From Cristatella mucedo (Eukaryota; Bryozoa; Phylactolaemata; Cristatellidae): DNA of 64,000 nt. The notes under the pieces were generated by a model. It saw only the letters and a program-made list of their open reading frames with translations. It was not told the DNA's origin and made no database searches. The translations under genes and the position numbers were made by a program. The first letter of the stretch is position 1, and each line of letters starts with the position of its first letter. The DNA lies in the NCBI GenBank assembly GCA_009760855.2, contig WPIO01000040.1:2990001-3054000 (forward strand). The letters run 5' to 3'. Below are positions 41,201 to 52,075 of this stretch, piece after piece.

Positions 41201-44200
41201 GGCAGCAAAATGCTGCTTTTCGGCCGAGTTGCTTGCTCGCTCACTCACTCTTCACGTCCAAGGTCGTGGCTTGAGTCGGGCATCGGGCAATCCTTTCTTT
41301 TCATGCTGCACGCGATACAGGCGTTAGCCGACGCGGCTCTCCTGCCACTAAAATAAGCGAGTCCGTTGGAGCCGCCGACCTGTTGTTTAGACTTGCGGAT
41401 CCGTGGAGCTCTTGTTTTTTTTTTTATTCGAGCACTTTAAGCAGCAAAGGCGTAAGTTTATCGACGCGTGATCTTCTACTGCGTAGGTGACTTCGAGCTG
41501 GCAGTGAAAGGAGGCGGTTTCACTGACTCTGAGATAATCGTCATGCTCGGCGAGAACGGTACCGGAAAGACGACTTTCATTCGCATGCTGGCTGGTCGCC
41601 TCGCACCAGATGGAGGAGGTGAGAGAGAGAGAGAGAGAGAGAGGCTTCAGCTCGAGCTCGAGACTCGAGCTCGAGACTTGAGCTCGAGTCCTCAACTGCA
41701 ACGTCACTTACTCTGCACGTTTGCTCCACCTCTTGTAGGCGAGGTGCCGGTTCTTAACGTCAGCTACAAGCCACAGAAAATCAGCCCGAAGTCGGAGGGC
41801 ACTGTTCGTCAGATGTTGCACTCCAAAATTCGTGATGCGTACCTTCATCCCCAGTTCATATCGGACGTCATAAAACCTTTGGAAATTGAGAAGCTATTCG
41901 ATCAGGAGGTACAACCTGCTTGAGCGTATGCATGTCTTGCCCAAAAAGCTGTGCCTGCACAACATGCTCAGTAAAGTTTAATGTCGTCGCCTCAGTGCAC
42001 CGAGGTGCATAGGGCGAGAGCTCTGCATCAGTGCTGTGGGCACCCTACTTTATGTTGCCGATTCTGCCCTTAGGTCGGTGGCATCTCTCATCCAACTCCT
42101 TGGCTTCACACAGTCAGTGATTGTGATTGGCCACTGGGTTCTGCCGCCTCCACTTTCTGGAATTGTAAAAAAATTAATTCAATCGTACGGTGCCCAATCA
42201 TAAAAAAATGTAATTCATTCGTCGGTGCCCTAATAGGACTAAATCTCTATCCGGGCTCTTCGCGTGTGCCACAGGACTCGAACCGTGATCGACAATGGCC
42301 TTGACCTCTGTCGTTTAAGCACCTTAACGCCTGTGCTCGGTGCCTTCAGCTCTTGGAACCGCTTCCGCTTTGTGAATGAGTTCAAAAGTGAGGTGCAATT
42401 CAATTTCCTTTGCACACTAGGTAAGGCGGCTGCTCTTTACGCCCTCGTGGTTTCGAATCTTTCGGTGAGCGGCGATCCTTTATCGCCGCTGCACGCAGTT
42501 GTTCTCTCAGCCTCTTTTGCTGCTTTGCAACAAGAGGCTGAGTTAAATCAGCTAAAGGCATTGAGGTGCTTGCAGTTGGATCAGAATAGAACTTGAGACT
42601 TCCGTCTGCACAATTCCTTCAGAGTTCGCCTCCTTCTTCGGTCTTGGCTCAGGGTTGAGGTGCTCGCTTGCTCTCCAAAGACTCGGATGGTAGAGTCGAG
42701 CCTCTGCAGCGGGCGATGTTTTATATTGCTCACTGCAAGCGCCGGTGATAGCCGTGAAGTCGTCGTCTGCTGTCGTTGTGTCCTGGCTGTACGAATTTGT
42801 TGCTCGGCTCGCAAGCAAGCAGTGCGACGGTCTCCTGGCACGCGAGCCATTCCTTTGCAGCTGGCCGGGTGCTGCCTTCCGGTCTCGCTCGACGCCTTTG
42901 CACGTGCGCGCACGGTGCGAAATCGCGCTGCCGCGTTTAGGTGCAAGTCCTGTCCGGTGGTGAGCTGCAGAGAGTGGCGCTGACGCTGTGCCTCGGCAAG
43001 CCGGCCGACGTTTACCTCATTGACGAGCCGTCGGCTTACTTGGACTCGGAGCAGCGTCTGCACGCCGCTCGTGTCATACGCCGGTCAGTCGCGGCTCTCC
43101 GCTCGCAGCTCGAGAGAGCCAAGCCTCCGACGAACGCCTTCTGCCGAAGCAGCGCGTCTCATTTGCCTCGCAGCGAATGAGCCCGGTGCGAGCGAGCGAA
43201 AGTGGCAGAGTGCTGTGCAGTGCTGATGCGTGCCCTGTTCTAGCGATGGCCGTGTGGCTGGCACTGGCTGTTGGCTTGCTGCACCAGTAACATATGTAGT
43301 AGTTGTTATTATCGTGCATTTGTGTGGCACCCTGAGAGAGCTAGATCTCCTTCTAGCCACTTCGAATAGGCTTGAAAGGTAGTGTTCAATTGGCTAGTGA
43401 TAGCATGTGCAGTTGACATAGTGATAGCATGTCAGCGCATAAGCACGCAAGTCGTTTAGCTCCGCCTCGAACCATCGTCAAGTCGTTTTTGGAGACCGCG
43501 CGTTTAGTTCGTATGCTCCCAGAGCTTGGAACTGACTCCACACTGACGTGCCGACAGACATTTTGCGTCGACGGAGCCAGTGCTGTATGGAGTAGGTGGG
43601 CTTATAGCTTCTTTTCAACTGTCAAATCAGGTGATGTCACGATGTCAGTCGGTACTTATTTCCAGGAATCTCGGGCTTACGAGTGGAAGGCATTGTCTAC
43701 CTAAGATTTGATACTAAATGTTGGCTATTAAAGGCACAGCTAACTCAAAAACTGAGTCGGAAGACTGGGTGGTACACGGCGTAGCTTGGTCAAGTATTTT
43801 TTTATATCGGAGCAAGAGAATGAAGCGACCGAAAAATGAGTGGCAGAACATGGAAGTGCATGTGCTGCTTTATTGGTAGGCTGCACCAGTAATTAAAGGG
43901 CAACCAAAGGCTGTCTACTCAAAGATGGCAGCGAGTTCACGCTGCCAGTGGCTGTGAATCGCTCAGCTTTTTTTTTGCCAGAGACTCGATTGATACTCGG
44001 GCTGCTGCCGTTGACGATTGCATTGGTCTCAGTCGTAGCAATCGAGGCCCGTGCATAGGAAATCCAGGGATACTAAGCAGGAGAATTCTCTCGTGCTCGT
44101 GGTGCAGGAGAATTCTCTGCATAGCATGTGCCAGGCATGACCAGCTTGCAGTGCTGCTGAATTGGTGGCTGTTAGGATGCATATGATAGGATATGGTGAC

Positions 44201-44977
44201 ATGCAGTGGTGAATACGGTATGGTGACATGTACGGTCAGGCTCGGATTTGTGTTTCAAAGTACTTTGGTTGTTTTGTTTTGATCACTCTTTTTTTCTGTG
44301 TATGTCATGGTAAAGCAGGGAGTCAGAGGTTGCACTATTTCGTTTCAGATTCATCCTGCACGCTAAGAAAACTGCCTTCATCGTGGAGCATGACTTTATA
44401 ATGGCCACCTATCTGTCTGACCGAGTCATCGTGTTCGAAGGCGAGCCGTCGAGGAAAGCTCTCGCAAACTCGTACGTTCCTGTGTGTCCTGCTGCTTACT
44501 GTTGCGGTTGCGTCTTTGCTGGTCGACCTCCATTTGGCAAACCGTCGCACAACTGGTTCGCCGAGCATTAGACTGTTTGCCTTGACGTATCTGTTTTCTT
44601 TTTGCCGACCAATTACAGCTGCCGTTTGATTCTTGTCATCGCACAGGCCACAGAACCTTCTCAACGGTATGAATAAATTCTTGGAGTCGTTGGACATCAC
44701 ATTCCGAAGGGATCCCAACAACTTCAGGCCCAGGATAAACAAGTATTGCTCGGTGAAGGTAGGTGCACGCTGCTTGCATTTTCGTTCACGACCGTCGTCT
44801 GGCGAATGGTATGCCTTCGCCAACGTTACTTGCACTGGGTAGTCGCCTGTATTTATGCTCGTTGATTTGGCCGCGATCGGCCTTTGTTTGCTCCGGCTGC
44901 TCCTCTGCGCGTGCTGCTCCTTTTTTCAGGATGTGGAGCAGAAAAAGAGTGGCAATTACTTCTTCCTGGAAGACTAA
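35223..44977 (+). CDS. ABCE1: ABCE1 (RNase L inhibitor, ribosome-recycling ATPase), 14 coding exons
   Basis: Exons: 35223-35334, 35447-35532, 35974-36189, 36986-37123, 38193-38262, 38601-38697, 38910-39121, 40263-40412, 41487-41618, 41739-41908, 42941-43083, 44349-44471, 44647-44758, 44930-44977. They total 1809 nt, 602 aa, about the usual 599, with all phases joining. The N-terminus carries the two [4Fe-4S] cysteine motifs ('[15 protein letters not shown]' and '[12 protein letters not shown]'). NBD1 has Walker A 'GTNGIGKST' (113-121), signature 'LSGGELQRF' (220-228) and Walker B 'FMFDEP' (241-246). NBD2 has Walker A 'GENGTGKTT' (382-390), signature 'LSGGELQRV' (465-473), Walker B 'YLIDEP' (486-491) and the H-switch His at 523. 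The C-terminus is '[11 protein letters not shown]'. ABCE1 splits post-termination ribosomes with eRF1/Pelota in the cytosol. The gene appears intact. Exon 6 ends inside an Ile codon (GACAT|GTACAG), restored by exon 7. Introns hold many LINE and SINE fragments, all outside splice sites. Confidence 0.97.
36238..36297. repeat. (CCCA)n microsatellite in ABCE1 intron 3
   Basis: About 15 CCCA units. The minus strand is (TGGG)n, which can form G-quadruplexes. Confidence 0.95.
38365..38475 (+). mobile_element. LINE-B 3' tail in ABCE1 intron 5
   Basis: CCCTTTGCAGCAAATGTAAA, hairpin AAGCGCC...GGGCGCTTTATCAAG and TTATTATTAT, inside a 338-base intron. Confidence 0.85.
40690..41095 (+). mobile_element. 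LINE-A 3' part in ABCE1 intron 8
   Basis: Aligns to about 785-1420 of the first LINE-A with an internal deletion: 'GAAGAAAGGCACTAGGCCAC', GGTTGATCGACCGATACAGA, the GCGCAACGACATCTGCTCTC block, and GTTAAGCTACAGGCAGAGAT at the end. Confidence 0.8.
41245..41361 (+). mobile_element. SINE-A copy, degenerate
   Basis: CTCTTCACGTCCAAGGTCGT, TGAGTCGGG in B-box position, and CGCGGCTCTCCTGCCACTAA at the 3' end. Confidence 0.6.
42195..42335 (-). mobile_element. SINE-B copy in ABCE1 intron 10
   Basis: Minus strand: AAGGTGCTTAAACGACAGAG head, 'GGTTCGAGTCC' B box, then CGAAGAGCCCGGATAGAGAT, TAGGGCACCGACGAATGAAT. Confidence 0.72.
42419..42554 (+). mobile_element. SINE-A copy in ABCE1 intron 10
   Basis: AGGTAAGGCGGCTGCTCTTT head, B-box-like GGTTTCGAATC, GATCCTTTATCGCCGCTGCA body and CAAGAGGCTGAGTTAAATCA end. 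Confidence 0.85.
42654..42762 (+). mobile_element. SINE-A fragment, degenerate
   Basis: GAGGTGCTCGCTTGCTCTCC head, AGAGTCGAGCC near the B box, CACTGCAAGCGCCGGTGATA body. Confidence 0.65.
43297..43760. mobile_element. Rearranged LINE-B pieces in ABCE1 intron 11
   Basis: A minus-oriented tail hairpin (CACCCTGAGAGAGCTAGATC) at 43325-43365 is followed by a plus-oriented ORF piece (TTTTTGGAGACCGCGCGTTT, about 43488-43545). A minus-oriented piece resumes at about 43605-43760. Inverted order suggests twin priming or later rearrangement. Confidence 0.6.
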
Positions 44978-45280
44978 TAAGTCAGGATGAGGCAGGCACT
45001 GCAGCTACAACGGACTGGACATGGCTCGTGCACCACTGTTGCTTCGGGTCTCGGTGCGTCAGGCACATCCGTCCGTGCTGCGGGTCCGATGTGCTTGCGC
45101 TGTCCAACTTGTATTGACATTGAGCTGTTCTGAATGCAGACCGGGACCAGAGATCAAATACATCAAGCAAGAGGACAGCGAGTTTACTTTCGTGTCATCG
45201 AGGTGCTGTTGGGATGGGCTGTGCGAAAGTTCCTTTCCTGGCGATTTCTTGTTGGGGATCGCGACGATCGACGATCGACG

Positions 45281-45520
45281 ATCGATGATCGTCGATCGTG
45301 CTGTGCATCGTGTGCTCCTGTCTCGATCGTTTTACACAGTCGCACTGCTGCTAGGAGAGGATCGACGATCGTCGATCGTGCTGTGCATCGTGTGCTCCTG
45401 TCTCGATCGTTTTACACAGTCGCACTGCTGCTAGGAGAGGATCGACGATCGTCGATCGTGCTGTGCATCGTGTGCTCCTGTCTCGATCGTTTTACACAGT
45501 CGCACTGCTGCTAGGAGAGG
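45281..45520 (+). repeat. 80-bp tandem triplication with palindromic core
   Basis: Three near-identical 80-base units begin at 45281, 45361 and 45441. Units 2 and 3 begin with the 16-base perfect palindrome ATCGACGATCGTCGAT; unit 1 differs by one base. Located 300-540 bases after the ABCE1 stop. Confidence 0.97.
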
Positions 45521-46700
45521 ATGGCATATTTTGTGTGTATTCCGTCTCGACTCGGGCAAAAGGGGCTGTATAGAAGTTGGCCATCTATTAGGGTGGATGC
45601 TAACCATGTACTGTGGGTGGCCCAGTAAAAGTGGGTCACACCAGAGCCCTTAAGGATGGAAGCCCGCCGTGCCTTTAGACAGCTTTAGCTCGCCGAACTT
45701 TAAAAATATATACTGCCTACGTTGAAAATGTAGTTTCCGGTCCTAAAAAGCAGCCGATGGCCCCTTGCCCCGATTTTGGGAAAGCTTTTGGCGACTTCCT
45801 CTGTGACTGTGTGACTCGGCTCCTCCTTCAGGGAGATTCTAAACTATTCATTCAGATTCAGGGAGATGCAAAACTAGTCTTTCGGTCTTTGTCGAGTTAC
45901 AGACGGAGTTGCATGCATACATACATACGTCATCGGCAAGCCAAGATAGTCAAAAGTTTGACTAGAGCCTGTCAATGGTCTGCAGCCTGTCAGCTGATGA
46001 AAAGGCTACTGAGGGCGATCGAGGCACGTGGTATAACGGACATGCTTTGTACTTGAAAAGCTATTGGTGGTGCCTACCGTGGCTTCGCCAGATTCAGTCC
46101 AGGACTGGGCCTCCGGTTAATGGCAGCAGGGTTGTGCTGCCAAGCATTTTAGCATGGCACCAACCTTTGAGACTGCAATTACAACACAGTGCAGTACTGT
46201 TGCTTGTGCGAAAGGGTGAGCCACTGCTAACGATCCTCAGTGGACAGAGTCACTCCCACACCTCCAAGTTAACCCGAGCAGAAGCAGAGACAGGCTAGGT
46301 ATTGTATTGCCATCACGGCCATTGCCGATGTGCTAGTCGTTTAAAAATGATGCCAGTTTTCCAGTGAGTGGAGGGCAAGATCATTGCAACTCGCTTAGGT
46401 CTCATCCAATGGAACTTGGCATTCTTGGGGAACCTAATGTAGAGTACAGTCGACATTTTAATAGCAGCATTTGCTTAACAATGTGCTCCCATCCATATGA
46501 AAGTGAATCCCCCAATCACGTGACCAGGTCGTAATCACGAGCAGTAGCAGAGGGAGGCAGGAGTGTCAGCTGCTTCATATGGGTTGGCATCAAAAGATTT
46601 CTGAACAGTTGAGTTCAATAGCACGTTCATGGTCTGTTCGCAGCCAAAAAAAGCTTTTAGCGAGAGGGCCCCCATATTGTGTGATCTATCGGTCAACAGG
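45521..46700. other. No gene seen
   Basis: No convincing exon. GAGTTACAGACGGAGTTGCA near 45895 resembles the LINE-A 3' terminus. Confidence 0.5.
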
Positions 46701-46704
46701 CCAT

Positions 46705-46800
46705 AATTCTGATGATAATAATAAGACATTTGTGCAGCACCATCAGAGAACTAAATCTCATTCTAGGCACTTGCTATGTGCTGTCAAAGAAGCTTGTCAA
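46705..46800 (-). mobile_element. LINE-B 3' tail fragment
   Basis: Minus strand: CAAGTGCCTAGAATGAGATT TAGTTCTCTGATGG, GCACAAATGTC then TTATTATTATC. Confidence 0.75.
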
Positions 46801-47249
46801 TAGTGATAACCTGTAACCGTGCAGTGATTGCTCGTCCCTGTCCCCCCCCCCCCCGATTCTCTACAGGTGGACTGTGCGATGCAGTGCTGCAATGCGGTTA
46901 AAACACGAGCAGCCATCAATGGGCGCCAAAAGCGACAGTTTATTGTGAGCCTGTTAGTAGTGGTTACGCGAAAGTGCAAAGTGGTTTGCGCCCGGACCGA
47001 CTGAGTTAACTGCACCAACTCCCGAAGCCCACATATATCAAACTGCGCTATTCGCGTTTTGCTTTTGGTCCTGACCCGAAGGCGGAATAGCCGGCAGAAC
47101 ACAAGTTACACTGAGCTGTTCGTCGCCGTAGGTTCGACTCTGAAGGCAGAGTCTAGCATCTATCGACGAAGGGGGCAGCAGCTCCGAGTCGTCCAGTTAT
47201 ATTCTCCTCTAAACTCCTGACCTCGCACGTAGCTGCTATTTCTACTTCA

Positions 47250-47487
47250 GCACACTGGTCGGTGCCCATCCTGACCGCATCGTCTGCACCAGTCTCCATT
47301 CTAACTTTAGATGGGTGGACCAGGAGCCGGGCCGGTACTAGGTGCCCTAGTCGAACTCACTAAGGCAAGCACATTAGTCGGTCCATCTCCTAACCGCATC
47401 GCCTGCACAGAGCTCCATTCTAGCCTAAGCTAGGTGGATCAGGCGCCAGGTCTGTACTAATTGCCCTAGTCGAACCCACTAAGGCAA
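47250..47487 (+). repeat. Tandem duplication of an about 119-bp unit
   Basis: Both halves run from CACA(C/T)T.GTCGGT to TAGTCGAAC(T/C)CACTAAGGCAAG. They diverge at roughly one base in six, so the duplication is old. Confidence 0.85.
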
Positions 47488-47554
47488 GGGGTCGCATCGC
47501 AGCTAAGCTGAGAGCTGCCCCAGTGCAACATGGCCAGCACTCACGAACACCTAA

Positions 47555-48130
47555 CGGACAATTCACACACACCCAGCAAAGGCTGTGAGGAACAGGAGCG
47601 TTTTTAGCTTCATTGCAAACGTATTCAATTCAGATGATGCCGTGACGTCAGTCGAGGTGAGTTTCAGGCTTTGGGAGTATACGAACTAAAGGCACCTACG
47701 GATTTGAGGTTGGCATAACGACTTGAGGCATGGCCGAACGACAGAGTCAGAATAGCGGATGGTACGATGACTGGCGATGATTGTGAAGAATGTCGGATAA
47801 GTAGGCCAGAGCAAGAGATTAAAAGGGACCCTAAAGTCTGACAAAACCGACTGCGCCTCGTGTGTGCAATGCGGGTCGGTGAGAGGTGGTGCAATGTGGC
47901 AACTGCGACGCTTACGAAAGACTAGCCCTAGCGACCGAATGTTGCACCAACTGCAAGCGCCTCATTGCGCAGGACGAAAGACCAGCAAATGGCGAGTTAC
48001 AGAAGTCGAGACGACATGTAAAGAAATCTGGGTGGAAACTATCGAAATATTGATTCGGCCACGCATCTGTGATGCGGCAATAAAATGCTCGGCAACTATT
48101 GCTTCGATATCGATGCCGCATTGCAGACTA
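47555..48130 (-). mobile_element. LINE-B copy, degenerate
   Basis: Minus strand carries the RT C-terminal pattern 'CRLDFCNSPFAGLSSCAMRR' followed by 'LQLVQHSVARA', then the tail region with TTCAGGCTTTGGGAGTATAC on the plus strand. Stops and frame changes throughout. Confidence 0.8.
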
Positions 48131-48935
48131 AGGAAAATGAAGGAGAATTGTGTTAAGGTTGTTTCTTCTGCCTGGGTGTCGATGATATCTTTTCCCTTCG
48201 CGATGAGGTGTGCACTAAAGTTACCCCGACCCTGGAAGGAATGCCGCGAGCACGAAACGCTGTCATTTTCAGCGTCAGCATAAGTCTTAGCGTAAATAGC
48301 ATGATTTATTGTAGCAGAATTAATAATATTCCCGTTCTCTCAAAAACATTTGGGTCTGTTGACACTTAAAAGCAGCTACAAACGTGAGCCGACGCGCGCA
48401 CGCCCGCTAGACGGGGCAGCTCGCGCTGCGACGTCCTACCGCCGTCCGTACCGGGTCCGTGCTCCGTGGCCTCGGTAGAGTTCAGATCGACCCAGTCGCC
48501 CACACTGTTACCCAGGGAGCTAAATGGGCTTCCGCAGCTTCTCCGCTCCTCAAGACGCGGTAAGATTTTAGCCTTCCAATGTCCAAAGCCCGTGAAGGAG
48601 TTAGCGCCGCTTTCGGGGATAGTAACTATGCGGGCGCTCATAGCACTGACCGCGAGCGCGGCGCGTCGAATATCTACGACCGGTAGTGGCCTACTCAAAG
48701 AAAAGCAACCACCACCAACCAACCCACCCCCAAATGACGCATGCTCTTCTTGCGTGCTCCGGAGAGGTGGAGTAATAAATTAAAATTTATCATTAGCTAA
48801 TTAAATTCAGAAAATTCTTCATTAACTTTCCAACGAGCACGGGAGCTGTTATCGCTTCCCTGGGTCCGCGCCACCCGGCGCTTTGTGCTCGCGGAGAGCC
48901 TTACTGTGGTTGGCTGGCGAGCCACCGCCAGCGCG
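48131..48935. other. Upstream flank of the single-box HMG gene; no gene seen
   Basis: No exon recognised between the LINE-B remnant and the HMG promoter. Confidence 0.5.
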
Positions 48936-48939
48936 CCGA

Positions 48940-49092
48940 CCAATAGGCAGCGAGCGTTTTTACCGCCTTTTGTTCAAGCCGCCGCCGCTGCCGCCGCCGC
49001 CGCCGTCGAATTCCCCGCGTACTCGCTCCACTACCTCAACTGAGAAACAGGTAGGTTGTGCAGCTGGAGCGTGTCTGCGCGACTCTATATAT
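48940..49092 (+). promoter_or_regulatory. Candidate HMG promoter: CCAAT and TATA elements
   Basis: GACCAATAG with CCAAT at 48940-48944, and TATATAT at 49086-49092, both in a GC/CpG-rich block upstream of the ATG at 49417. A consensus donor ACAG|GTAGGT at 49050 offers an alternative upstream non-coding exon, so which start is used is uncertain. Confidence 0.4.
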
Positions 49093-49263
49093 CGCTCGCT
49101 GTCCGTAGAGTGCGTGCAGCAACGTTAGCTCGGTTGGCCGCTCGTGGATTGGCATCGCGGCGTTCGCGCTCTCTCGATCGGCGGCGCCCCCCTCGCCGCG
49201 CGCGCTTTCGTGTCCCGCCGCCGAGAGAGCGCGTATCCGTTGTTCGGCCGCTGCCGTATTCCG

Positions 49264-49265
<2 letters not shown>

Positions 49266-49329
<64 letters not shown>
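49266..49329. repeat. (CT)n microsatellite just upstream of the HMG start codon
   Basis: About 32 CT units, 88 bases before the ATG, so in the 5' UTR or core promoter. Confidence 0.97.
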
Positions 49330-49332
<3 letters not shown>

Positions 49333-49416
49333 GCCATTGAGTGCGAGCTGCCCCTCGCGTCACTAGAAGTGATTGATAGGCGCTACGTACGGCTGCTCGG
49401 TCTTCCGCGTCTAGAT

Positions 49417-50054
49417 ATGGCCGGCGGAAAGCGAAAGGCCGCCAAGGACCCCGACGCGCCAAAAGCCGCCTGGTACGTGCCGTCGCGCGCGCGCGCACCT
49501 TCGCCTCGCACCTTTTGCCGTCGCGCGCGCCTTCGCGCCCGTCGCAATGCCGCCAGGATGTCGACCGACGTTCGTTGCGTTCGTTCGCCTTGAAGGTCGG
49601 CGTACTTCTTTTTCTGCGACGAGTTCCGCTCCCAGGTGAAGCAGTCGAACCCTAGTCTGAGCCTGCCCGAAGTCGCCAAGGAGCTCGGCCGGATGTGGCG
49701 TACTTCGAACGACAAGTCCAAATACGAAGCGAAGGCCGCCAAGGACAAAGAGCGCTACCAGCGAGAGATCGCCGTCTACAAATCCAAAGGCGGCGGCGAC
49801 TTCGGAGGCGGAGCCGCCTCGGGGTCCAGTGCGGCCAAGAAGAGCTCGAGAAAGCCTGCACCCAAAGGTGAGAGGTCGATTGAAATTATGCTCAGCCGCT
49901 CCCTCCGGAAAGCCATTGCACCTCGCACGAGTGTGTTCAAGCTGGCTCGCTCATCAACCGAACAAGCCTAACTCCCCTAACCACCACCGCCCTGGACCTT
50001 TTTACAGCCCGGCAACGCGACGACGACGATGAAGACGACGATGACGATGAGTGA
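49417..50054 (+). CDS. Single HMG-box chromatin protein with acidic tail, 3 exons
   Basis: Exons: 49417-49472, 49596-49867, 50008-50054. They total 375 nt, 124 aa. It has a basic N-terminus ('MAGGKRKAAKDPDAPKAAW'), then one HMG box at about 11-85 ('SAYFFFCDEFRSQ', 'SLPEVAKELGRMW', '[17 protein letters not shown]'). A Gly/Ser linker, a basic patch ('KKSSRKPAPK') and a pure Asp/Glu tail of 11 residues follow. HMG-box proteins of this size (for example insect HMG-D) bind the DNA minor groove without sequence preference and bend it. The box most resembles box B of the neighbouring two-box gene, and the intron positions and phases match it. The 14-residue last exon is accepted because phase 1 joins GCC and opens directly into the acidic run. 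Confidence 0.93.
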
Positions 50055-50450
50055 TCGAGACCTGACCGTTAGTTAATGCGCTATTGTAGCCCAGTGTCGC
50101 TACTGCTACTGTTGTCAGCAGCTAGCCGTGCATGTGCGCTGCGTGTACGACCGGATCCCCTCCCCTCCAACCGAGCCGGGCACTGTTGCAATATCGTTTT
50201 ATGTAGAAGTGTTTAGTCGCGGCTATATATGTCGCTTTCACTTAGTGCATCTGTATATGTATATATATATATATATATATATACACATGTTAAGTCAGTC
50301 CCATTACAGGCCTGCCTGCAGCTCGCGCGTGCACCAACATCCAACAACAGGGTTGTTTGTGCGACTGCCTATCTATCGGTGCATGTTCTGTGCAGCTGCG
50401 GTATGATGCCTGCCGCTAGATCTGTGGCGTTGGATGTTTGGGTCCAATGA

Positions 50451-50456
50451 AATAAA
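50451..50456 (+). terminator. Polyadenylation signal AATAAA of the single-box HMG gene
   Basis: Canonical AATAAA about 400 bases after the stop, followed by T/G-rich sequence. Confidence 0.6.
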
Positions 50457-51889
50457 CTTGCTGCGCCAGTGTCAGCAGCAGTGTTCCAGTGTAGTGCTGC
50501 TGTGTTCTCCCAATCGTAGCAGCATGTTTCATTTTGATTAGAGAGCTCGTGTGCTTTGTTCCTTGCATGTTTTGCGTACACGTTGCATGATTGGGTGCTT
50601 CAAACAACGAGAACTGCAGCTCTAATCTGCCGAATGACAAGACATGGGCACCGAAACATTGTATGTGTGAAACGCACCTCTCGTGTGCCAGCCTGTGTCA
50701 TGGGCTAGTTCGAGATTCCATAGATGATGGCAGCAGACACTTGCCGTGCTGTAGTGATGCACGAACTAACAACATGAAGTACAGCACTAGCTTTAACTCG
50801 ATTGTTGTGTCTCAAAAGTTCAAAAACAGTTTTGGCCTTGTGGCTGTCGAAGAAAATAGATGCAAGAATGCTCGTGCAGTTGCTAGATGGTAACTGCTCT
50901 GGTGGGATCAGCTGCTATATGAGGGGCAGTCCAGCCACTGTGTATGTGCACTGATGGCTGACTAAAGCTTTGTTACTCCCTGGTCCGGTTCGACTCTACA
51001 ACTGATGCTGTATTTGTATAACTACCGAGAAACCCATTGAGCCTCTCTGCAAGCATACATACGTCTGTGTGCATACTCTCTAAATACATTAGAACTTACC
51101 AGTTATTACCAGGCCTTATGCATAACTTTAGAAACGCGTTAGCCGAAGCTGTCACCAAGGGAAGCAACGTCATCTAGCTAGCCCCCCCCCATCTGAGCTC
51201 ATGGGTCGCTACGTCTACCAGTTGCTCTACACTTTTATATTTGTCTTCTAGTTACAGTTGTTAGCCAGACAAGGTGAATAACTTGCTGCTGTGCATGTCC
51301 AGCTCCTTCGGCTGCTTTGGACCGATGAACCTAATGCCTAACCAAGGTTCTCCTGTACAGTATCAGATGTTCGAGAAATACACCGAGCCCAGTAGCAACT
51401 TGCTTGTTCATAGGCAGTTTAAAAAGACAGGGTAATACGGATAATAGCAACACGAATACGGTATGCCTGAAGCATGCCGCCCACTGACTATTCACCCAGT
51501 ATATATTCTGCTGGTATGACATACCAGTGGTCCTGATCAAAACATATATTGTCTTCATTAGGCAGTTTCGTTGGGTCGTCTGGACTTAATACTGCGGCCA
51601 AATTGGCACGAACAACTGGTGTCTTAGTCACATGAAACGGCTGGTTGTGCAAGATATATGATTAACCCAGGTCATGGAAGGACAACCATCTCACTAGTAG
51701 CATAACCAGCTTCTCGAAGTATCCGTCCAACGTAGGGTGTGCTCACAGTGACTCGGCTTGAGTACTAGTCATCACTTGTGAGCTAGCGATTAAAATAACG
51801 GCAAGATTGGTTAGACTCCGCCAAGATTCTTCTTTGCTAAAGCAGTTGTAATGGCTCTTAGTTGATCAGATGATGCAAAATTATTTCTC

Positions 51890-52075
51890 TTACCTACAAG
51901 TCATGCCATCGATTAGGTCTTTCCTAGCGGAGCTGATGCAGCAGTTTCAGCCTCGTGGTACCCTTCAGATCCCCTCGTGTCAACAAGTTGGATTTTCATG
52001 GATCCTTCATTCCAAGCGATGGCCACAGGAGCTTTTTGTGTGGGCACCCGAGACGAAGCTAGTGACGGTTAAGCA
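51890..52075 (+). mobile_element. LINE-A fragment
   Basis: GCGGAGCTGATGCAGCAGTT TCAGCC corresponds to 'AELLRQFQP' of the first LINE-A. The following 150 bases align loosely. Confidence 0.6.
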
